Source: Planctomycetaceae bacterium
Lineage (GTDB): Bacteria > Planctomycetota > Planctomycetia > Pirellulales > Pirellulaceae
NCBI GenBank assembly: GCA_027487485.1
Contig: JAIYDN010000021.1
Span: forward strand, 1 to 64,000
Direction: 5' to 3'
Length of the DNA stretch: 64,000 bases
Every line of letters begins with the position of its first letter. The stretch's first letter is position 1. A model generated the notes under the pieces. It searched no databases. It was not told the origin of the DNA and saw only the letters and a program-made list of their open reading frames with translations. Shown here in pieces: positions 7,847 to 17,619 of the stretch. A program made the translations under genes and the position numbers.

Positions 7847-8782
7847 TCATTCTTGCGAAGGCATTGATGGAACCACCATGTCCCCGTGTTGTAGCCGCGA
7901 CGAATTGAATGGCCCCGAATTTTGGATGTTGTTTGGACGGCCGCCTGCCCCAAACAAATAAGCCGCACCGTTCCCCATGACCTGCATGCGTCCCTCAGTA
8001 ATGAGCACTGCAGTCGCCTCATCAATCCCCAGCCCCATTTGAGTCGGGTTTTCTTGGATTGCGTTCCGGAGTCGTTCAAACCGACCACGCTGCGAAAAAT
8101 GTTGGTCGACAATCAGGTTGGGCAGCAATCCCCACCCCTCTTGCGTTCGCGGCTCTGTCAGCCCCCCAGCGATCATCACCTTCGAAGCAATCGCGGCCCC
8201 CGCGCTGGTTCCGCCAACAACCCCGCCTCGTGCGAGCAGCGTTCGGAGCTCACCTAGAACGCTGGTGTTCGAGTAGCGGTCCACCAAGCGTTGTTGATTA
8301 CCGCCAGCTATCCAGACGGCACTGGCATTATTAAGCAGTTTGATCCATTCGGGCTTCTTCGCATCGTCGGATGCATTCGCATGCAAAACGGATACGTTCT
8401 GCCATCGATAATCCTTCCACATGGATGTCCAACGAGAAAAGTCCCCCGAGTCGGATTGAGGTGACGCGGTGGGAATGATGACAAGACAACCTTGTTCCGC
8501 TCCGCCAGCTTGAAAGAACCAGTCCAATACAGACTTGGGCAGCTTGTTCCCTCCGCAGAGCAATAATCGACCCGACTGCTCTTGGATGAATGGCCCCAGG
8601 GCAGAAGTCTCCAGAACACGAACTTTCCTAGGAGCATCAATGGCCTCCCTAGGAGCATCAACGGTTTGGCCCAAAGAAGTTGCATTGGAATTCGTAAGCA
8701 TTGCGATAATTGCCAACGACGAGAGGACGAATCGATTCCGACAAAAGCCAACGTAAAGGAGCCGCAACGATTGCATCGTCAA
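7847..8782 (-). CDS. Exported cyanophycinase-like peptidase (family S51)
   Basis: 311 aa. The N-terminus is hydrophobic and signal-peptide-like (FVLSSLAIIAMLTNSNATS). The catalytic domain contains the nucleophile elbow GGTSAGAAI with serine S193, and the cyanophycinase-type DQHFSQRGRFERLRNAI segment. S51 enzymes include cyanophycinase (beta-Asp-Arg dipeptides from cyanophycin) and alpha-aspartyl dipeptidase; the DQHFSQRGR motif favours the former. No cyanophycin synthetase is in the window, and the export signal suggests it acts on external polymer or peptides. Residues 42-53 hold a short duplicated DAPRE/DAPRK, encoded by a near-perfect tandem DNA repeat at about 8625-8665. Convergent with the RRM gene. 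Confidence 0.82.
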   Translation of the reverse strand: MTMQSLRLLYVGFCRNRFVLSSLAIIAMLTNSNATSLGQTVDAPREAIDAPRKVRVLETSALGPFIQEQSGRLLLCGGNKLPKSVLDWFFQAGGAEQGCLVIIPTASPQSDSGDFSRWTSMWKDYRWQNVSVLHANASDDAKKPEWIKLLNNASAVWIAGGNQQRLVDRYSNTSVLGELRTLLARGGVVGGTSAGAAIASKVMIAGGLTEPRTQEGWGLLPNLIVDQHFSQRGRFERLRNAIQENPTQMGLGIDEATAVLITEGRMQVMGNGAAYLFGAGGRPNNIQNSGPFNSSRLQHGDMVVPSMPSQE

Positions 8783-8914
8783 ACCCTGAATCTTATGCCG
8801 ATTTACAAAAATGGGTTGCGAGGCAAAGCAGCTGATTGGCTTAACGATGGTCTACGCAATAGTGAGTGGTGCTTCGCAGCAGAAGGTTGAGTATCGCAGA
8901 CCCGGCCACAAATG

Positions 8915-9334
8915 TCACTGACGCCGCAATTGAAACAGCTTGAACATAGGGTCGGAAATTTTGGAAGCACTGGCGTCAGAAAGTTCTTCGGAGAGCATCT
9001 GATCTAGCTGTCCTTGGAAAATCTTTTCTGCCCTCCCACCATTAAAGTATGCTGCTTCCTCCTGAGTCGACCGCATGGAAGCGATCATCTGGGAGAAAAA
9101 AGTCTGGCCGACGAAGTCTTGAAATGCCTGCCGAAGCTCCTCGTTCTCAGGTGCTTGGGCTTGATCGTTGGCATCGATCTTTTTCGATTCGAGTTGGTCG
9201 CTGTCCGCCGCTTTCAAAGCCGCATCAAAGGAGTTCGCTTGCGCCAGATTCTTGGATGCAGACGATGCAATTCCGTTCAAGAACTGAGTGGGTTCGACCG
9301 TGGGGATATTGGCAGGTGGGCGGTTGACTTGCAT
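8915..9334 (-). CDS. flgJ: Flagellar rod-binding protein FlgJ (N-terminal domain only)
   Basis: 139 aa. The C-terminal two thirds match the FlgJ rod-binding domain (FVGQTFFSQMIASMRSTQEEAAYFNGGRAEKIFQGQ, in pieces). The peptidoglycan hydrolase domain of enterobacterial FlgJ is absent, which is normal outside beta/gamma-proteobacteria. It acts in the periplasm as a rod-capping/assembly scaffold. It starts 8 bp after the flgI stop, so the two form an operon. No other flagellar genes are in the window. Confidence 0.88.
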   Translation of the reverse strand: MQVNRPPANIPTVEPTQFLNGIASSASKNLAQANSFDAALKAADSDQLESKKIDANDQAQAPENEELRQAFQDFVGQTFFSQMIASMRSTQEEAAYFNGGRAEKIFQGQLDQMLSEELSDASASKISDPMFKLFQLRRQ

Positions 9335-9342
9335 AGATTTGT

Positions 9343-10494
9343 TTACTCGATGACGAGCTCGCCGTACAGATTTCCTTGCCGCTTGAGCGCTTTGATAATG
9401 GCGATCACATCGGATGTTGGCACGTTTAATGTATTCAGCGCATCGCTAAGGTTCTTCAAGGTTGGCCGGCCCTTATTGCTGGCTGCCGTCGGACCGATAA
9501 GGCTTCCATCTTGAGAGCTGACCGGCACAAAACCATTCGTGACCCCTTGGGAGCTTCGCGTAGAAATGGTCAGATTCTTGTGTGCGATGGCTACCGGAGC
9601 GATTGTGACTTCTTCACCGATGATTACGACCCCCTCCCGTTCTTGAATGTAAACGCGTTTTCGGTTGTGCAAATTCAATAACTGCAAATCAAGAATGAGG
9701 GATACGAAAGAAACGGGACGTTCGCGATAAGCGGGTGGGATGTTCACCTCGATGGTCGTTTGGTCCACCGCTCGAGCAAGGTCACTGATGTCCACTTTTT
9801 GGCTCGTACCATTCGGTCGGGCAGGACCACTAATACCCTTCTTGTGAAAATCATTGATCACATCCTCGATGGTTTGCGATGTTTCGATCGATCGATGAGC
9901 CGGGTCGACAATCAAAGTGATGCGATTTTCGGCTACAAATTCATTAGCAACCGTCATCTCCATTTTGCAGCCCTGGACAATCTTGCCGGCCGTTGGAACC
10001 TTGGGGTCTTCTAAGCTGATTTGGCCACTTGCCAGTGCAAACACGATGGGTTGATCCGCTCTCGGGCCAAGCAAGGGAGTTAGCATTAGGCTTCCACCCT
10101 CTAAGCTTTTCGCGCTGATCGCGTTGACTTGGCAGTTCAGTTTATCCCCTTGCTGAACCCCGGTGGTTGGAATCTTGACTTCCACAAATACCAAGGCAAC
10201 GTTTTTCGCGTTCGCCATCTCTTTCTCGATAATGCGGCCTTGGAGGTCGCTGGCAACTTGGCCACCCATTAACTGCATCGACCTGGCAAGAGCCCGAGTC
10301 ATGGGCTTGATGTCTCCGTCCCCAGTTCCTTTCAAGCCGACAACCAACCCAAGACCTTGCAATGTGTTTTCTTCCTGACCTTTGAGTCGGCAAAGATCTT
10401 TGATTCGCAATTCGCTTTGTCCCAATGCTTGCGAGCCAAGGACGAAAGCAATCGCAACTGCAAGGATAGTGTTTAAAAGTGTGTTGGGTTTCAT
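9343..10494 (-). CDS. flgI: Flagellar P-ring protein FlgI
   Basis: 383 aa from the ATG at 10494, which begins a signal peptide (MKPNTLLNTILAVAIAFVLG, cleavage near ALGQ). A longer start at 10539 adds only a non-conserved leader. The mature protein begins SELRIKDLCRLKGQEENTLQGLGLVVGLKGTGD, the FlgI signature, and continues at full family length to NVPTSDVIAIIKALKRQGNLYGELVIE. FlgI monomers form the periplasmic P-ring bushing around the flagellar rod. It lies upstream of flgJ with an 8-bp gap. FlgH, FlgA and FlgG are not in the window and may lie elsewhere. Confidence 0.95.
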   Translation of the reverse strand: MKPNTLLNTILAVAIAFVLGSQALGQSELRIKDLCRLKGQEENTLQGLGLVVGLKGTGDGDIKPMTRALARSMQLMGGQVASDLQGRIIEKEMANAKNVALVFVEVKIPTTGVQQGDKLNCQVNAISAKSLEGGSLMLTPLLGPRADQPIVFALASGQISLEDPKVPTAGKIVQGCKMEMTVANEFVAENRITLIVDPAHRSIETSQTIEDVINDFHKKGISGPARPNGTSQKVDISDLARAVDQTTIEVNIPPAYRERPVSFVSLILDLQLLNLHNRKRVYIQEREGVVIIGEEVTIAPVAIAHKNLTISTRSSQGVTNGFVPVSSQDGSLIGPTAASNKGRPTLKNLSDALNTLNVPTSDVIAIIKALKRQGNLYGELVIE

Positions 10495-10735
10495 AGTCTT
10501 GGCAACGCAGCGGGGCGGTTGCAGTAAAGTTGCATCCAAGTTCGTCTTAGAAGTAGCATCCTGGTTTTATGGCAGCCAGATCGAAATGGAAGAACTGGCA
10601 GGCTAGGCAAGATAAGGGCCTAATTTCGCGGAAATCAGGCATAGGATGGCGTGGCATCTCCTTGCGATTACGATGCAGATTGGACACACTAGGCAAACTA
10701 GTTTCGTAACGACAATTCTCATGAGGTCCCACCTA

Positions 10736-12025
10736 ATGGCAGCACTCAGCCAATCGACTGTTCCTTCGGTCCACCCCCCCTTAAGCATGGCCCGGCGAAT
10801 CATCTTCTCCATCATGATGTTCCTTCAGTTTGCCATCTGGGGATCCTGGATTATTGTTTATTACCCGTTTCTTGTCGGGAAAGGCTTCACGGAAACCCAG
10901 GCGACTTCGCTGGTCGCCAACATCTACTTAGGTGCGATGATATCTACGTTGTTCGCTGGATACCTAGCAGACCGATGGATCAATAGCGAAAAGCTCATGG
11001 GGATCTGCCACGTTCTGGGAGCTGTGCTGTTGTATCTGATGAGTCAATTGACTTCACCCGATCAATACTGGTTGCTCTTTGCGGTTACCTTTGGCTATTC
11101 TCTTTTGTTCAATCCAACCCTCTCGGTAGTCAACTCGTTGACCTTTCGGAATGTCCCTGACGGGGAGCGAGACTTCCCTGGCCTGCGCGTCTTTGGAACG
11201 ATCGGATGGATTTGTGCCGGGCTTCTTATCGACCGTGTGTTCAACGGCACAACCATGAGCGAAGCCGGTAAAGAAATTCCGAACACCATTGCTACCAACG
11301 GCCCCTTGTTGCAAGCCTCCATCATTTCGTTCTTGTTCGGAATCTACTGCTTTGTGGCATTGCCAAAGACTCCTCCCGCAGGAACAGGCTCAGGCGCACT
11401 GGATTTCTTCCGTGCATTGTCCATGCTCAAAGACTTCTCCTATGCGGTCTTTTTTGTGACCACTCTGTTTGCTTCGATCGCCATGGGAATGTACTTTAAT
11501 TCCGCAGGTGGTTTCTTGGAGACCAAAGCGGGTATCAAGGAAGTGGGCTCCACACTTGCAATCGGACAGGTGGTTGAGCTTTTGCTGTTGGTCTCTCTAC
11601 CAATCTTTCTAGCCAAATTCGGACTCAAGACGGTCATGGTGATCGGTCTGTTTTGCTGGGCGCTTCGCTATTTGCTATTCGCGCACGGCAGTGACAGCGG
11701 CCTTGGATTCGCATTGGCTATTGGTGGTGTTGCGCTGCATGGATTCTGCTTCGACTTTTTCTTCGCAGCAGGCTTCATTCATGCCAACAAAGAAGCCCCC
11801 GACGATTTGCGAGCTAGCGCACAATCGCTTCTTGGCTTCTTGGTCTACGGTTTAGGCACTTGGTTGGGAACCTTGGCAAGTGGCTATTTGGCACAAGTCA
11901 ATAAAACCGAAACAGGCACCGACTGGTTTGGTTTCTGGATTGTTCCTAGCGTTGTGCTCTTTATTGCTCTTGGCTTCTTCATGGTATTCTTCAAGAGCAA
12001 GTCTTCAGCGACCGCCAACGCCTAG
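10736..12025 (+). CDS. MFS transporter of the nucleoside:H+ symporter type
   Basis: 429 aa from the ATG at 10736, which has GAGG about 10 bases upstream; earlier in-frame starts add a non-hydrophobic leader. Twelve membrane segments are apparent. The first, MFLQFAIWGSWIIVYYPFLVGKGF, and the following ATSLVANIYLGAMISTLFAGYLADRW are typical of the NupG/XapB-like nucleoside permease branch of the major facilitator superfamily. The last helix ends at FFMVFFKSKS. It sits at the inner membrane and probably imports nucleosides or related compounds with protons. It faces the ABC-2 permease gene convergently with a 39-bp gap. Confidence 0.82.
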   Translation: MAALSQSTVPSVHPPLSMARRIIFSIMMFLQFAIWGSWIIVYYPFLVGKGFTETQATSLVANIYLGAMISTLFAGYLADRWINSEKLMGICHVLGAVLLYLMSQLTSPDQYWLLFAVTFGYSLLFNPTLSVVNSLTFRNVPDGERDFPGLRVFGTIGWICAGLLIDRVFNGTTMSEAGKEIPNTIATNGPLLQASIISFLFGIYCFVALPKTPPAGTGSGALDFFRALSMLKDFSYAVFFVTTLFASIAMGMYFNSAGGFLETKAGIKEVGSTLAIGQVVELLLLVSLPIFLAKFGLKTVMVIGLFCWALRYLLFAHGSDSGLGFALAIGGVALHGFCFDFFFAAGFIHANKEAPDDLRASAQSLLGFLVYGLGTWLGTLASGYLAQVNKTETGTDWFGFWIVPSVVLFIALGFFMVFFKSKSSATANA

Positions 12026-12064
12026 TCATCAGAAACGACTGACCATAATTTCTGGTTAGCAAAC

Positions 12065-12961
12065 TTATCCTCCAAAGCCGCTATATCGTCTGAGACCCAG
12101 GCGATATAGCACTTTGGATAATGCAGCGAACAAGATCGTCCAGCCTGCAAGCATCAGCATGTCGATCACGAGTGCCATTCCTTGAACTTTCCCCAAGGCA
12201 ACCGCAGCAGGGAAATAAGCCAAGTATTTGATCGGCAAATAGTTGATGATGGTGAACCAGGGCTCTGGCAGGATATCTAGCGGGAACATGTGCCCCGACA
12301 GAAAAAACTGGAACAGCATGTAAACAAAAAGAAGGGATGAAACCTCCAGCATCCAAAAGCCAATCAGTCCGATGCAGGCTTCCAGATAAAAACCAAGCAT
12401 GAAGCTAAGAACAAGCGACAGGACAAAGGCTAACATGGTCCAGATGTTAGGCACTCCGGATGGGAAGAAGTCCCGGCACACTACGAAGACGATGATGAAT
12501 GGAATCGTCGCCACCGTATAGTACGCGATCTTGTGAGCGACTCGAGACCAAAACAAGAACGACACAAGGTCCACTGGCTGAACCAAGAACTTTTTGATTT
12601 CACCATCCCGAATCTTGACGGCAATGCTCGATGACAAACCCGGCATCGAGGAAAAAGCTCGCCCAACCATGGTCAATAAGTAATAAGCCACCATGTCTCG
12701 AAACGAGTAGCCTGACAATCGACCTGCATTTGGATCGGAGGGGCTGATCGATTGAAAGATGCTCCACCAAAGAAAAATCTGCGTGATGACGGGCAAGAAC
12801 CGCATCAACGTTCCCAGCATAAAGTCGCCGCGATACGCCAAGCGTTCGGCCAACGCAATTCGCAAGATCATCCAGCGAGTTTCGAGGCCCTCCGTGACCG
12901 AGTCCTTGAAGGTCCAGGTTTTTTGTTTGGACTCGACCGACTTAGATGCTGCAACGTTCAT
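12065..12961 (-). CDS. ABC-2 type transporter permease
   Basis: 298 aa with about six membrane helices, including [35 protein letters not shown] and [25 protein letters not shown] segments. The architecture is that of the ABC-2 (viologen/daunorubicin exporter) permeases. Its start overlaps the stop of the upstream ATPase gene by 4 bp (ATGA), so the two are translationally coupled and form one exporter. Many homologous operons have a second permease gene. None follows here, so either a homodimer forms or a partner is encoded elsewhere. The substrate is unknown. Confidence 0.85.
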   Translation of the reverse strand: MNVAASKSVESKQKTWTFKDSVTEGLETRWMILRIALAERLAYRGDFMLGTLMRFLPVITQIFLWWSIFQSISPSDPNAGRLSGYSFRDMVAYYLLTMVGRAFSSMPGLSSSIAVKIRDGEIKKFLVQPVDLVSFLFWSRVAHKIAYYTVATIPFIIVFVVCRDFFPSGVPNIWTMLAFVLSLVLSFMLGFYLEACIGLIGFWMLEVSSLLFVYMLFQFFLSGHMFPLDILPEPWFTIINYLPIKYLAYFPAAVALGKVQGMALVIDMLMLAGWTILFAALSKVLYRLGLRRYSGFGG

Positions 12962-13959
12962 GAGGATGGGGTATTCCCCTCTTCTGAGACTTGCTTGAAC
13001 AGCTTCGAAATCGTTTCTTCCAGTGGAGGATCTTCCACCGACATATCATCGATTTGGTATCGGCTCAGAATCTCCGCCAAGGCTTCGGAAACCTTGGCAC
13101 GAGGAAGCCGAAACGAGACGCGGGGTAAAGCGACTTTATCCAAACGGCCAAACCGTTCGAGCCCCTCTGGCCCAACGCCAGGTCCAAGCTGAAGCGTGAC
13201 AATCTTGTCACCAGAAAAGCTATCTACGATCCCGCTTAACGATCCGTCGTACTGGATCTGGCCCTGCGCGATCACCACGACCCGTTTGCAAAGCGCTTCC
13301 ACATCCTTCATGTAATGGCTGGTCAGCAAGATGGTGATTTTTTGCTCTTCCTGGTAATGCTTCAGGAACTGTTGAATATTATGTTGAGCAATCACGTCCA
13401 AGCCGATTGTCGGCTCATCCAGAAATAGCACTTCGGGGCTATGAAGCAATGCGGCAATCAGCTCCATTTTCATTCGTTCCCCTAGCGACAACTCTCGTAC
13501 GGGTCGTCCAAGCAGCGATTGAACCGTGAGCAAGCTGGTTAGTTCATCTAACTTTTTTTGGAAGTCCGTCGGGTCGATTCGATAAATCTGCTGATGAAGC
13601 CGAAAGGACTCTTGAGCTGGCAGATCCCACCACAACTGATTCTTCTGACCCATCACCAAAGCGAATCGCCGGCGGTAATCCAGACTGCGTTCCCATGGCA
13701 CATAGCCCATAACGCTAGCCTCGCCGGAAGTTGGGTAAATCACCCCAGAAAGAAGCTTCAGAGTCGTGGTCTTCCCTGCTCCGTTGGGACCTAAAAAGGC
13801 GACGAATTCACCTGATTCGACTTGAAGCGAGATGTTTCGAACGGCGTCAACCGTTTTGTATTCGCGGTGCCAAAGTCCACGAACTGCTTCTCGCAGCCCT
13901 TCTTTCTTCTGATAGATTCGGTACGATTTGACAAGGTTTTGTATTTCGATGATCGCCAT
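12958..13959 (-). CDS. ABC transporter ATP-binding protein (ABC-2 exporter)
   Basis: 333 aa from the ATG at 13959 ([13 protein letters not shown]), the normal family N-terminus; an in-frame start at 13983 is less likely. Walker A is [10 protein letters not shown] (about residue 57), the signature is [11 protein letters not shown], and Walker B is [12 protein letters not shown] followed by the H-loop in [10 protein letters not shown] 100-residue C-terminal extension follows, as in the DrrA/viologen-exporter branch. It drives export with the permease at 12065-12961, to which it is coupled by an ATGA overlap. Cytoplasmic face of the inner membrane. Confidence 0.93.
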   Translation of the reverse strand: MAIIEIQNLVKSYRIYQKKEGLREAVRGLWHREYKTVDAVRNISLQVESGEFVAFLGPNGAGKTTTLKLLSGVIYPTSGEASVMGYVPWERSLDYRRRFALVMGQKNQLWWDLPAQESFRLHQQIYRIDPTDFQKKLDELTSLLTVQSLLGRPVRELSLGERMKMELIAALLHSPEVLFLDEPTIGLDVIAQHNIQQFLKHYQEEQKITILLTSHYMKDVEALCKRVVVIAQGQIQYDGSLSGIVDSFSGDKIVTLQLGPGVGPEGLERFGRLDKVALPRVSFRLPRAKVSEALAEILSRYQIDDMSVEDPPLEETISKLFKQVSEEGNTPSS

Positions 13960-14046
13960 ACGCAGAGTATAGATGGAAGGCACGGATCAGCCTAGCGATC
14001 GGTCGAATTTAACCAACTCATAAGGCACCAATTTGGCGTCGAATGG

Positions 14047-14119
14047 TTGAGCCGCGGGCGCTAGCCGCGATTGTATCCCTTGCCCAACATCATTTTCGCG
14101 GCTAGTGCCCGCGGCTCAA
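14047..14119. repeat. REP-like inverted repeat, GGGCGCTAGCC family, copy A
   Basis: A 24-bp left arm (14047-14070, TTGAGCCGCGGGCGCTAGCC then GCGA) and a right arm (14096-14119) are complementary except for one base, separated by 25 bp. Related copies are at 20446-20501, 54190-54284 and 58303-58424. It lies immediately upstream of queC and can form a long hairpin. It is probably a non-autonomous mobile palindrome. Confidence 0.85.
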
Positions 14120-14128
14120 TTTGGAATT

Positions 14129-14833
14129 ATGCCCGAAATGACTTTTGATTCAAAGCCCGCTGTTGTTCTTCTGAGTGGCGGCCTAGATTCGGCCACTTGC
14201 CTTGCCATTTGCAAGGAACAGGGCTTCTCGCCGTACGCCATCAGTTTTCGATACGGCCAAAGGCATTCCATCGAATTGGAACGGGCCGAGACGATCGCAA
14301 AGAAGGCCAATGTCGCCAAGCACGTTGTCATCAATATCGATCTTGGTGCTATCGGTGGCAGTGCTCTTACGGATTCGGACTTGCCAGTTCCAAAACATGA
14401 ACTTGCATCAGATATCGGAACCGACATTCCATTAACCTATGTACCCGCTCGAAACACGGTCTTTCTTTCATACGCATTGGGCTGGGCGGAGGTGCTGGGT
14501 GCATCCGATATCTTCATCGGTGTGAATGCGCTCGACTACAGTGGCTATCCCGACTGTCGCCCCGAGTACATCGCAGCCTTTGAAACCATGGCAAACCTTG
14601 CGACCAAGGCCGGCGTCGAAGGCCGGCCCGTAAAAATCCACACCCCTTTGATTCATTTGGCAAAGTCGGAAATCATTCGAATCGGACTGTCTCTCGGTGT
14701 GGATTATTCCGTGACTCTTTCGTGCTACGATCCCTCTGCTACGGGAGTCGCATGCGGCCACTGCGATTCCTGCTTGTTGCGACTGCGTGGCTTTGCACAA
14801 AATGGTATCGCAGATCCATCCATATTGAACTAA
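14129..14833 (+). CDS. queC: 7-cyano-7-deazaguanine synthase QueC
   Basis: 234 aa from the ATG at 14129; an ATG at 14138 is also possible, and a GTG at 14105 falls inside the inverted repeat and is rejected. The PP-loop [16 protein letters not shown] binds ATP. The C-terminal zinc site [20 protein letters not shown] supplies four cysteines. It converts 7-carboxy-7-deazaguanine plus ammonia and ATP into preQ0, the precursor of queuosine in tRNA. Length and motifs are complete. The stop overlaps the stop of the convergent GMC oxidoreductase by about 3 bp. No queD or queE is adjacent. Confidence 0.95.
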   Translation: MPEMTFDSKPAVVLLSGGLDSATCLAICKEQGFSPYAISFRYGQRHSIELERAETIAKKANVAKHVVINIDLGAIGGSALTDSDLPVPKHELASDIGTDIPLTYVPARNTVFLSYALGWAEVLGASDIFIGVNALDYSGYPDCRPEYIAAFETMANLATKAGVEGRPVKIHTPLIHLAKSEIIRIGLSLGVDYSVTLSCYDPSATGVACGHCDSCLLRLRGFAQNGIADPSILN

Positions 14834-16410
14834 ACCTCTGCTGCTGACTCAAGCCAATTGGCAAGCCGATAAGCCATCATCATGACGGTGCACTGAGGGT
14901 TCGCGCTGACGATCGATGGCAGCGCCGAAGCATCGCAAACATGAAGCCCATCGACGCCATGGACGCGGAAATGGGAATCGACAACGCTATGGTCCTTCGA
15001 TGTGCCCATCTTACAAGAGCCAACGTAGTGATAAATTGTGGTTGCAAAACGAGCGAGCGATTTCGCGATTTGATCTTCGTCGATTCGTTTTTCGCCAGGC
15101 ATGATTTCTTGCCCCAAGAGTGTTTGCAAATTCGAATCGGCCAATAACTTGCGGGATTCCTGAACCGAACGAACGAAGGCAGTCCTGTCCGATTCTTCAG
15201 TCAAGTAAGCCGGGTCAATGCGAAGTGTGAAAGGCCCCTTTATGTCTGTGCCGTTTGCATCCTCGCTGCGAACCAAGCTGATTCTGCCACGGCTTTTTGG
15301 GCGAAGGACGGTGACGCCAAAACTGATGGCCGATGTTGGATCGTGACGATGTGGATACTCCAGGTAGTGCGTAGGCGTAATATGCCACTGATAATCGGGA
15401 ACAGAGGCGTTGTTGCTGCCGTGCCATGCGAAAAAACCACCTGCCTCAGCGATGTTCGAACTTCGTGGGCCCGTTCGATCGCGAAGATACCGCATTCGCT
15501 CCTCCTTGCTTGGGCTCGGATTCAGCGAAACACCACGTCGAAGGTGATGAACAATCGGGTAGACCAAATGGTCATGCAAGTTTTGTCCCACTGCTGGTGA
15601 TTGGCAGACTAAACTGCGGCCCAGTCCTCGCATGTCTTCGGCGTCTCCAATGCCGCTGTCGAGCAATAATCGGGGCGAATGAATGGCACCTGCACAAAGA
15701 ATCACGCCTTTGCCCGCATGGATCGATTCGATGCCGTGAGGGGTTAGCACTTGGACGCCAGTGGCCCGATTTAAATCAAACTCGATCTGCTTAACTTCGG
15801 TGTCGGTTCGTACCGTTAAACTTGGTTTTCGTAATCGGTGGTTCAGTTGCAGATCCCATGCAGACTGACGGCGTCCATTTTTTTGACATCGAACGAAAGG
15901 TCCGACACCCAAACGCGGTTCGTCAAGCCGCCCATGACGCAGTACCGAATGGCCAATGCACTCCATCAAATCTTTAGTCACTTCATGGAGTTCGGGAAGC
16001 GATTGATTGAGCATTCCTGTCATCTGTCCGATCGCACTGAATGCTTCTTCCACGCGATCTGGGGCCCATGCTTCGCCAAGCTGCGAATGCCATGCATCAA
16101 AATCTGACGCATGTGCTCGCATGAAGATCATCGCGTTGATTGCACTGGAGCCGCCAAGAGTTCGACCGACGGGCATCGCAATCCTGCGGTTCGCAAGATT
16201 CGGTTGGGGGGTGGTCGCATGCCCCCAAGAATGACGACCAGAAAATGCAAGTGGATACTGCGAAGGAACCTTGAGATGGAGGGACGTTGGCTGTCCACCC
16301 GCTTCTAGCAAAAGAACGCTACCTAGTTCGCGCTTCGTAATTTCAGAAGCAAGCGTGCATCCGGCCACGCCTGCTCCCACAATGATGTAATCAAATTTAG
16401 ACTGCGACAC
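14830..16410 (-). CDS. GMC-family FAD oxidoreductase (choline-dehydrogenase-like)
   Basis: 526 aa if started at the GTG at 16410 ([14 protein letters not shown]). An ATG at 16476 would overlap the desaturase by 80 bp and add a leader not seen in the family. The FAD-binding motif is [14 protein letters not shown], with LLLEAGG after it. GMC signature 1-like [13 protein letters not shown] and signature 2 [15 protein letters not shown] are present. The C-terminal active-site segment has HYVGSCKMG and NPQCTVMM, giving the conserved His and Asn. These enzymes oxidise alcohols using FAD; the substrate is unknown. The 14-bp overlap with the upstream desaturase stop suggests translational coupling. 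Confidence 0.88.
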   Translation of the reverse strand: MSQSKFDYIIVGAGVAGCTLASEITKRELGSVLLLEAGGQPTSLHLKVPSQYPLAFSGRHSWGHATTPQPNLANRRIAMPVGRTLGGSSAINAMIFMRAHASDFDAWHSQLGEAWAPDRVEEAFSAIGQMTGMLNQSLPELHEVTKDLMECIGHSVLRHGRLDEPRLGVGPFVRCQKNGRRQSAWDLQLNHRLRKPSLTVRTDTEVKQIEFDLNRATGVQVLTPHGIESIHAGKGVILCAGAIHSPRLLLDSGIGDAEDMRGLGRSLVCQSPAVGQNLHDHLVYPIVHHLRRGVSLNPSPSKEERMRYLRDRTGPRSSNIAEAGGFFAWHGSNNASVPDYQWHITPTHYLEYPHRHDPTSAISFGVTVLRPKSRGRISLVRSEDANGTDIKGPFTLRIDPAYLTEESDRTAFVRSVQESRKLLADSNLQTLLGQEIMPGEKRIDEDQIAKSLARFATTIYHYVGSCKMGTSKDHSVVDSHFRVHGVDGLHVCDASALPSIVSANPQCTVMMMAYRLANWLESAAEV

Positions 16411-17440
16411 GTTGGGCGTTGCGTCGCTTCTTTTCTTCCATGCTTTCCAAATCAATGACGTCTTTAGCAAGACCAAAGACTCGGAGAATGCGGATCACAA
16501 AGTAGGTCATGTCGAACTCCCACCACTTGTGACCGTGTTGAGCCAAGCGTGGATGAGCATGATGGTTGTTGTGCCAGCCTTCACCGTAGGCAATCACAGC
16601 GACCCACCACAGGTTGCGGCTGTCATCACGAGTTTCATAGTTTTTGTAGCCCCACATGTGCGACGCCGAGTTCACGAACCAAGTGGTGTGCAGAACCGCA
16701 ACCATGCGAAGGCAAACCACCCACACCAACCACGATACAGCAAGCTCGCTGCCGCCGATCATGTATCCAGCAAAAGTTACCACAGCACCAAAAACGATAT
16801 GGATCGCCAAAAACCACTTTTCCAAGAACACCAAGAAGTTGTCCTTCAAAAGATCAGGCACCCATTTCCGGGTGTATCCGACGGGATCACCATTGTCAGT
16901 GCTGAATGCAAGCCAGAAGGCATGGGCCCACCAAGGACCATCATGTGGCGAGTGAGGATCCCCAGGTTGGTCGCTGTACGCATGGTGCTTGCGATGGTTG
17001 GCGGTCCAGCTAATAGGACCACCTTCGCCAGCTAACGTTCCAATGGTTGCAAATGTGTTGGACAGCCACTTGGGAAGGGTTAAGCCGGTATGAGTAAGCA
17101 ATCGGTGAAAACCAAGACAAATGCCCAAGCTGCCGGTCATCCAATGGAACAAAACGGCCAATCCCAACCCGCTCCAAGTGAACGACCAAGGGGCATAAAG
17201 AGCTCCTACGTGCAAGGCGATCAGCCAAATCGCAGGGCCCCAATTTACATTCCATACCGTCGGCACCGCTGATTCCTTAGGAGCCGCATCACGAGCGTTG
17301 GATAAGCCGCTTCCTGCTCCCATAACACCCGGAAGAACGATCTCTTCCACTTGCGGTTGCGGAGCCGAAACCGTGCCTGCTGAGTGATGTTGGTAAATGC
17401 TCTGATTCGGTGTTTCTGGCTTCGGTTTGTTGCCCAGCAT
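16397..17440 (-). CDS. Fatty acyl-CoA / acyl-lipid desaturase (delta-9 type)
   Basis: 347 aa. Three histidine boxes of the membrane di-iron desaturases are present: HRLLTH (112-117), HRKHH (149-153) and HNNHH in GEGWHNNHHAHPRL. Hydrophobic pairs flank them (AIWLIALHVGALYAPWSF, GAVVTFAGYMIGGSE). The family inserts a cis double bond, usually at delta-9, into saturated acyl chains using oxygen and reduced ferredoxin or cytochrome b5. The first 60 residues are a Pro/Gln-rich cytoplasmic extension. It is probably co-transcribed with the GMC oxidoreductase downstream. Confidence 0.92.
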   Translation of the reverse strand: MLGNKPKPETPNQSIYQHHSAGTVSAPQPQVEEIVLPGVMGAGSGLSNARDAAPKESAVPTVWNVNWGPAIWLIALHVGALYAPWSFTWSGLGLAVLFHWMTGSLGICLGFHRLLTHTGLTLPKWLSNTFATIGTLAGEGGPISWTANHRKHHAYSDQPGDPHSPHDGPWWAHAFWLAFSTDNGDPVGYTRKWVPDLLKDNFLVFLEKWFLAIHIVFGAVVTFAGYMIGGSELAVSWLVWVVCLRMVAVLHTTWFVNSASHMWGYKNYETRDDSRNLWWVAVIAYGEGWHNNHHAHPRLAQHGHKWWEFDMTYFVIRILRVFGLAKDVIDLESMEEKKRRNAQRVAV

Positions 17441-17619
17441 GCCTTGGTTTCCTGAAGTTTGGAGGGAAAATTCGGATCGTTTCGCAATTGCCGTCGACCT
17501 TGGGGAAAACGGCTTTTCGCGAATAAATTAGTGCTACTCTTACATTAACGATCTTGGCCGTGGGTGTATGTCCAAGAATCGTTCTGGCTATGTCAAAGAT
17601 ATGTAAAAGTCAGGTTGTC

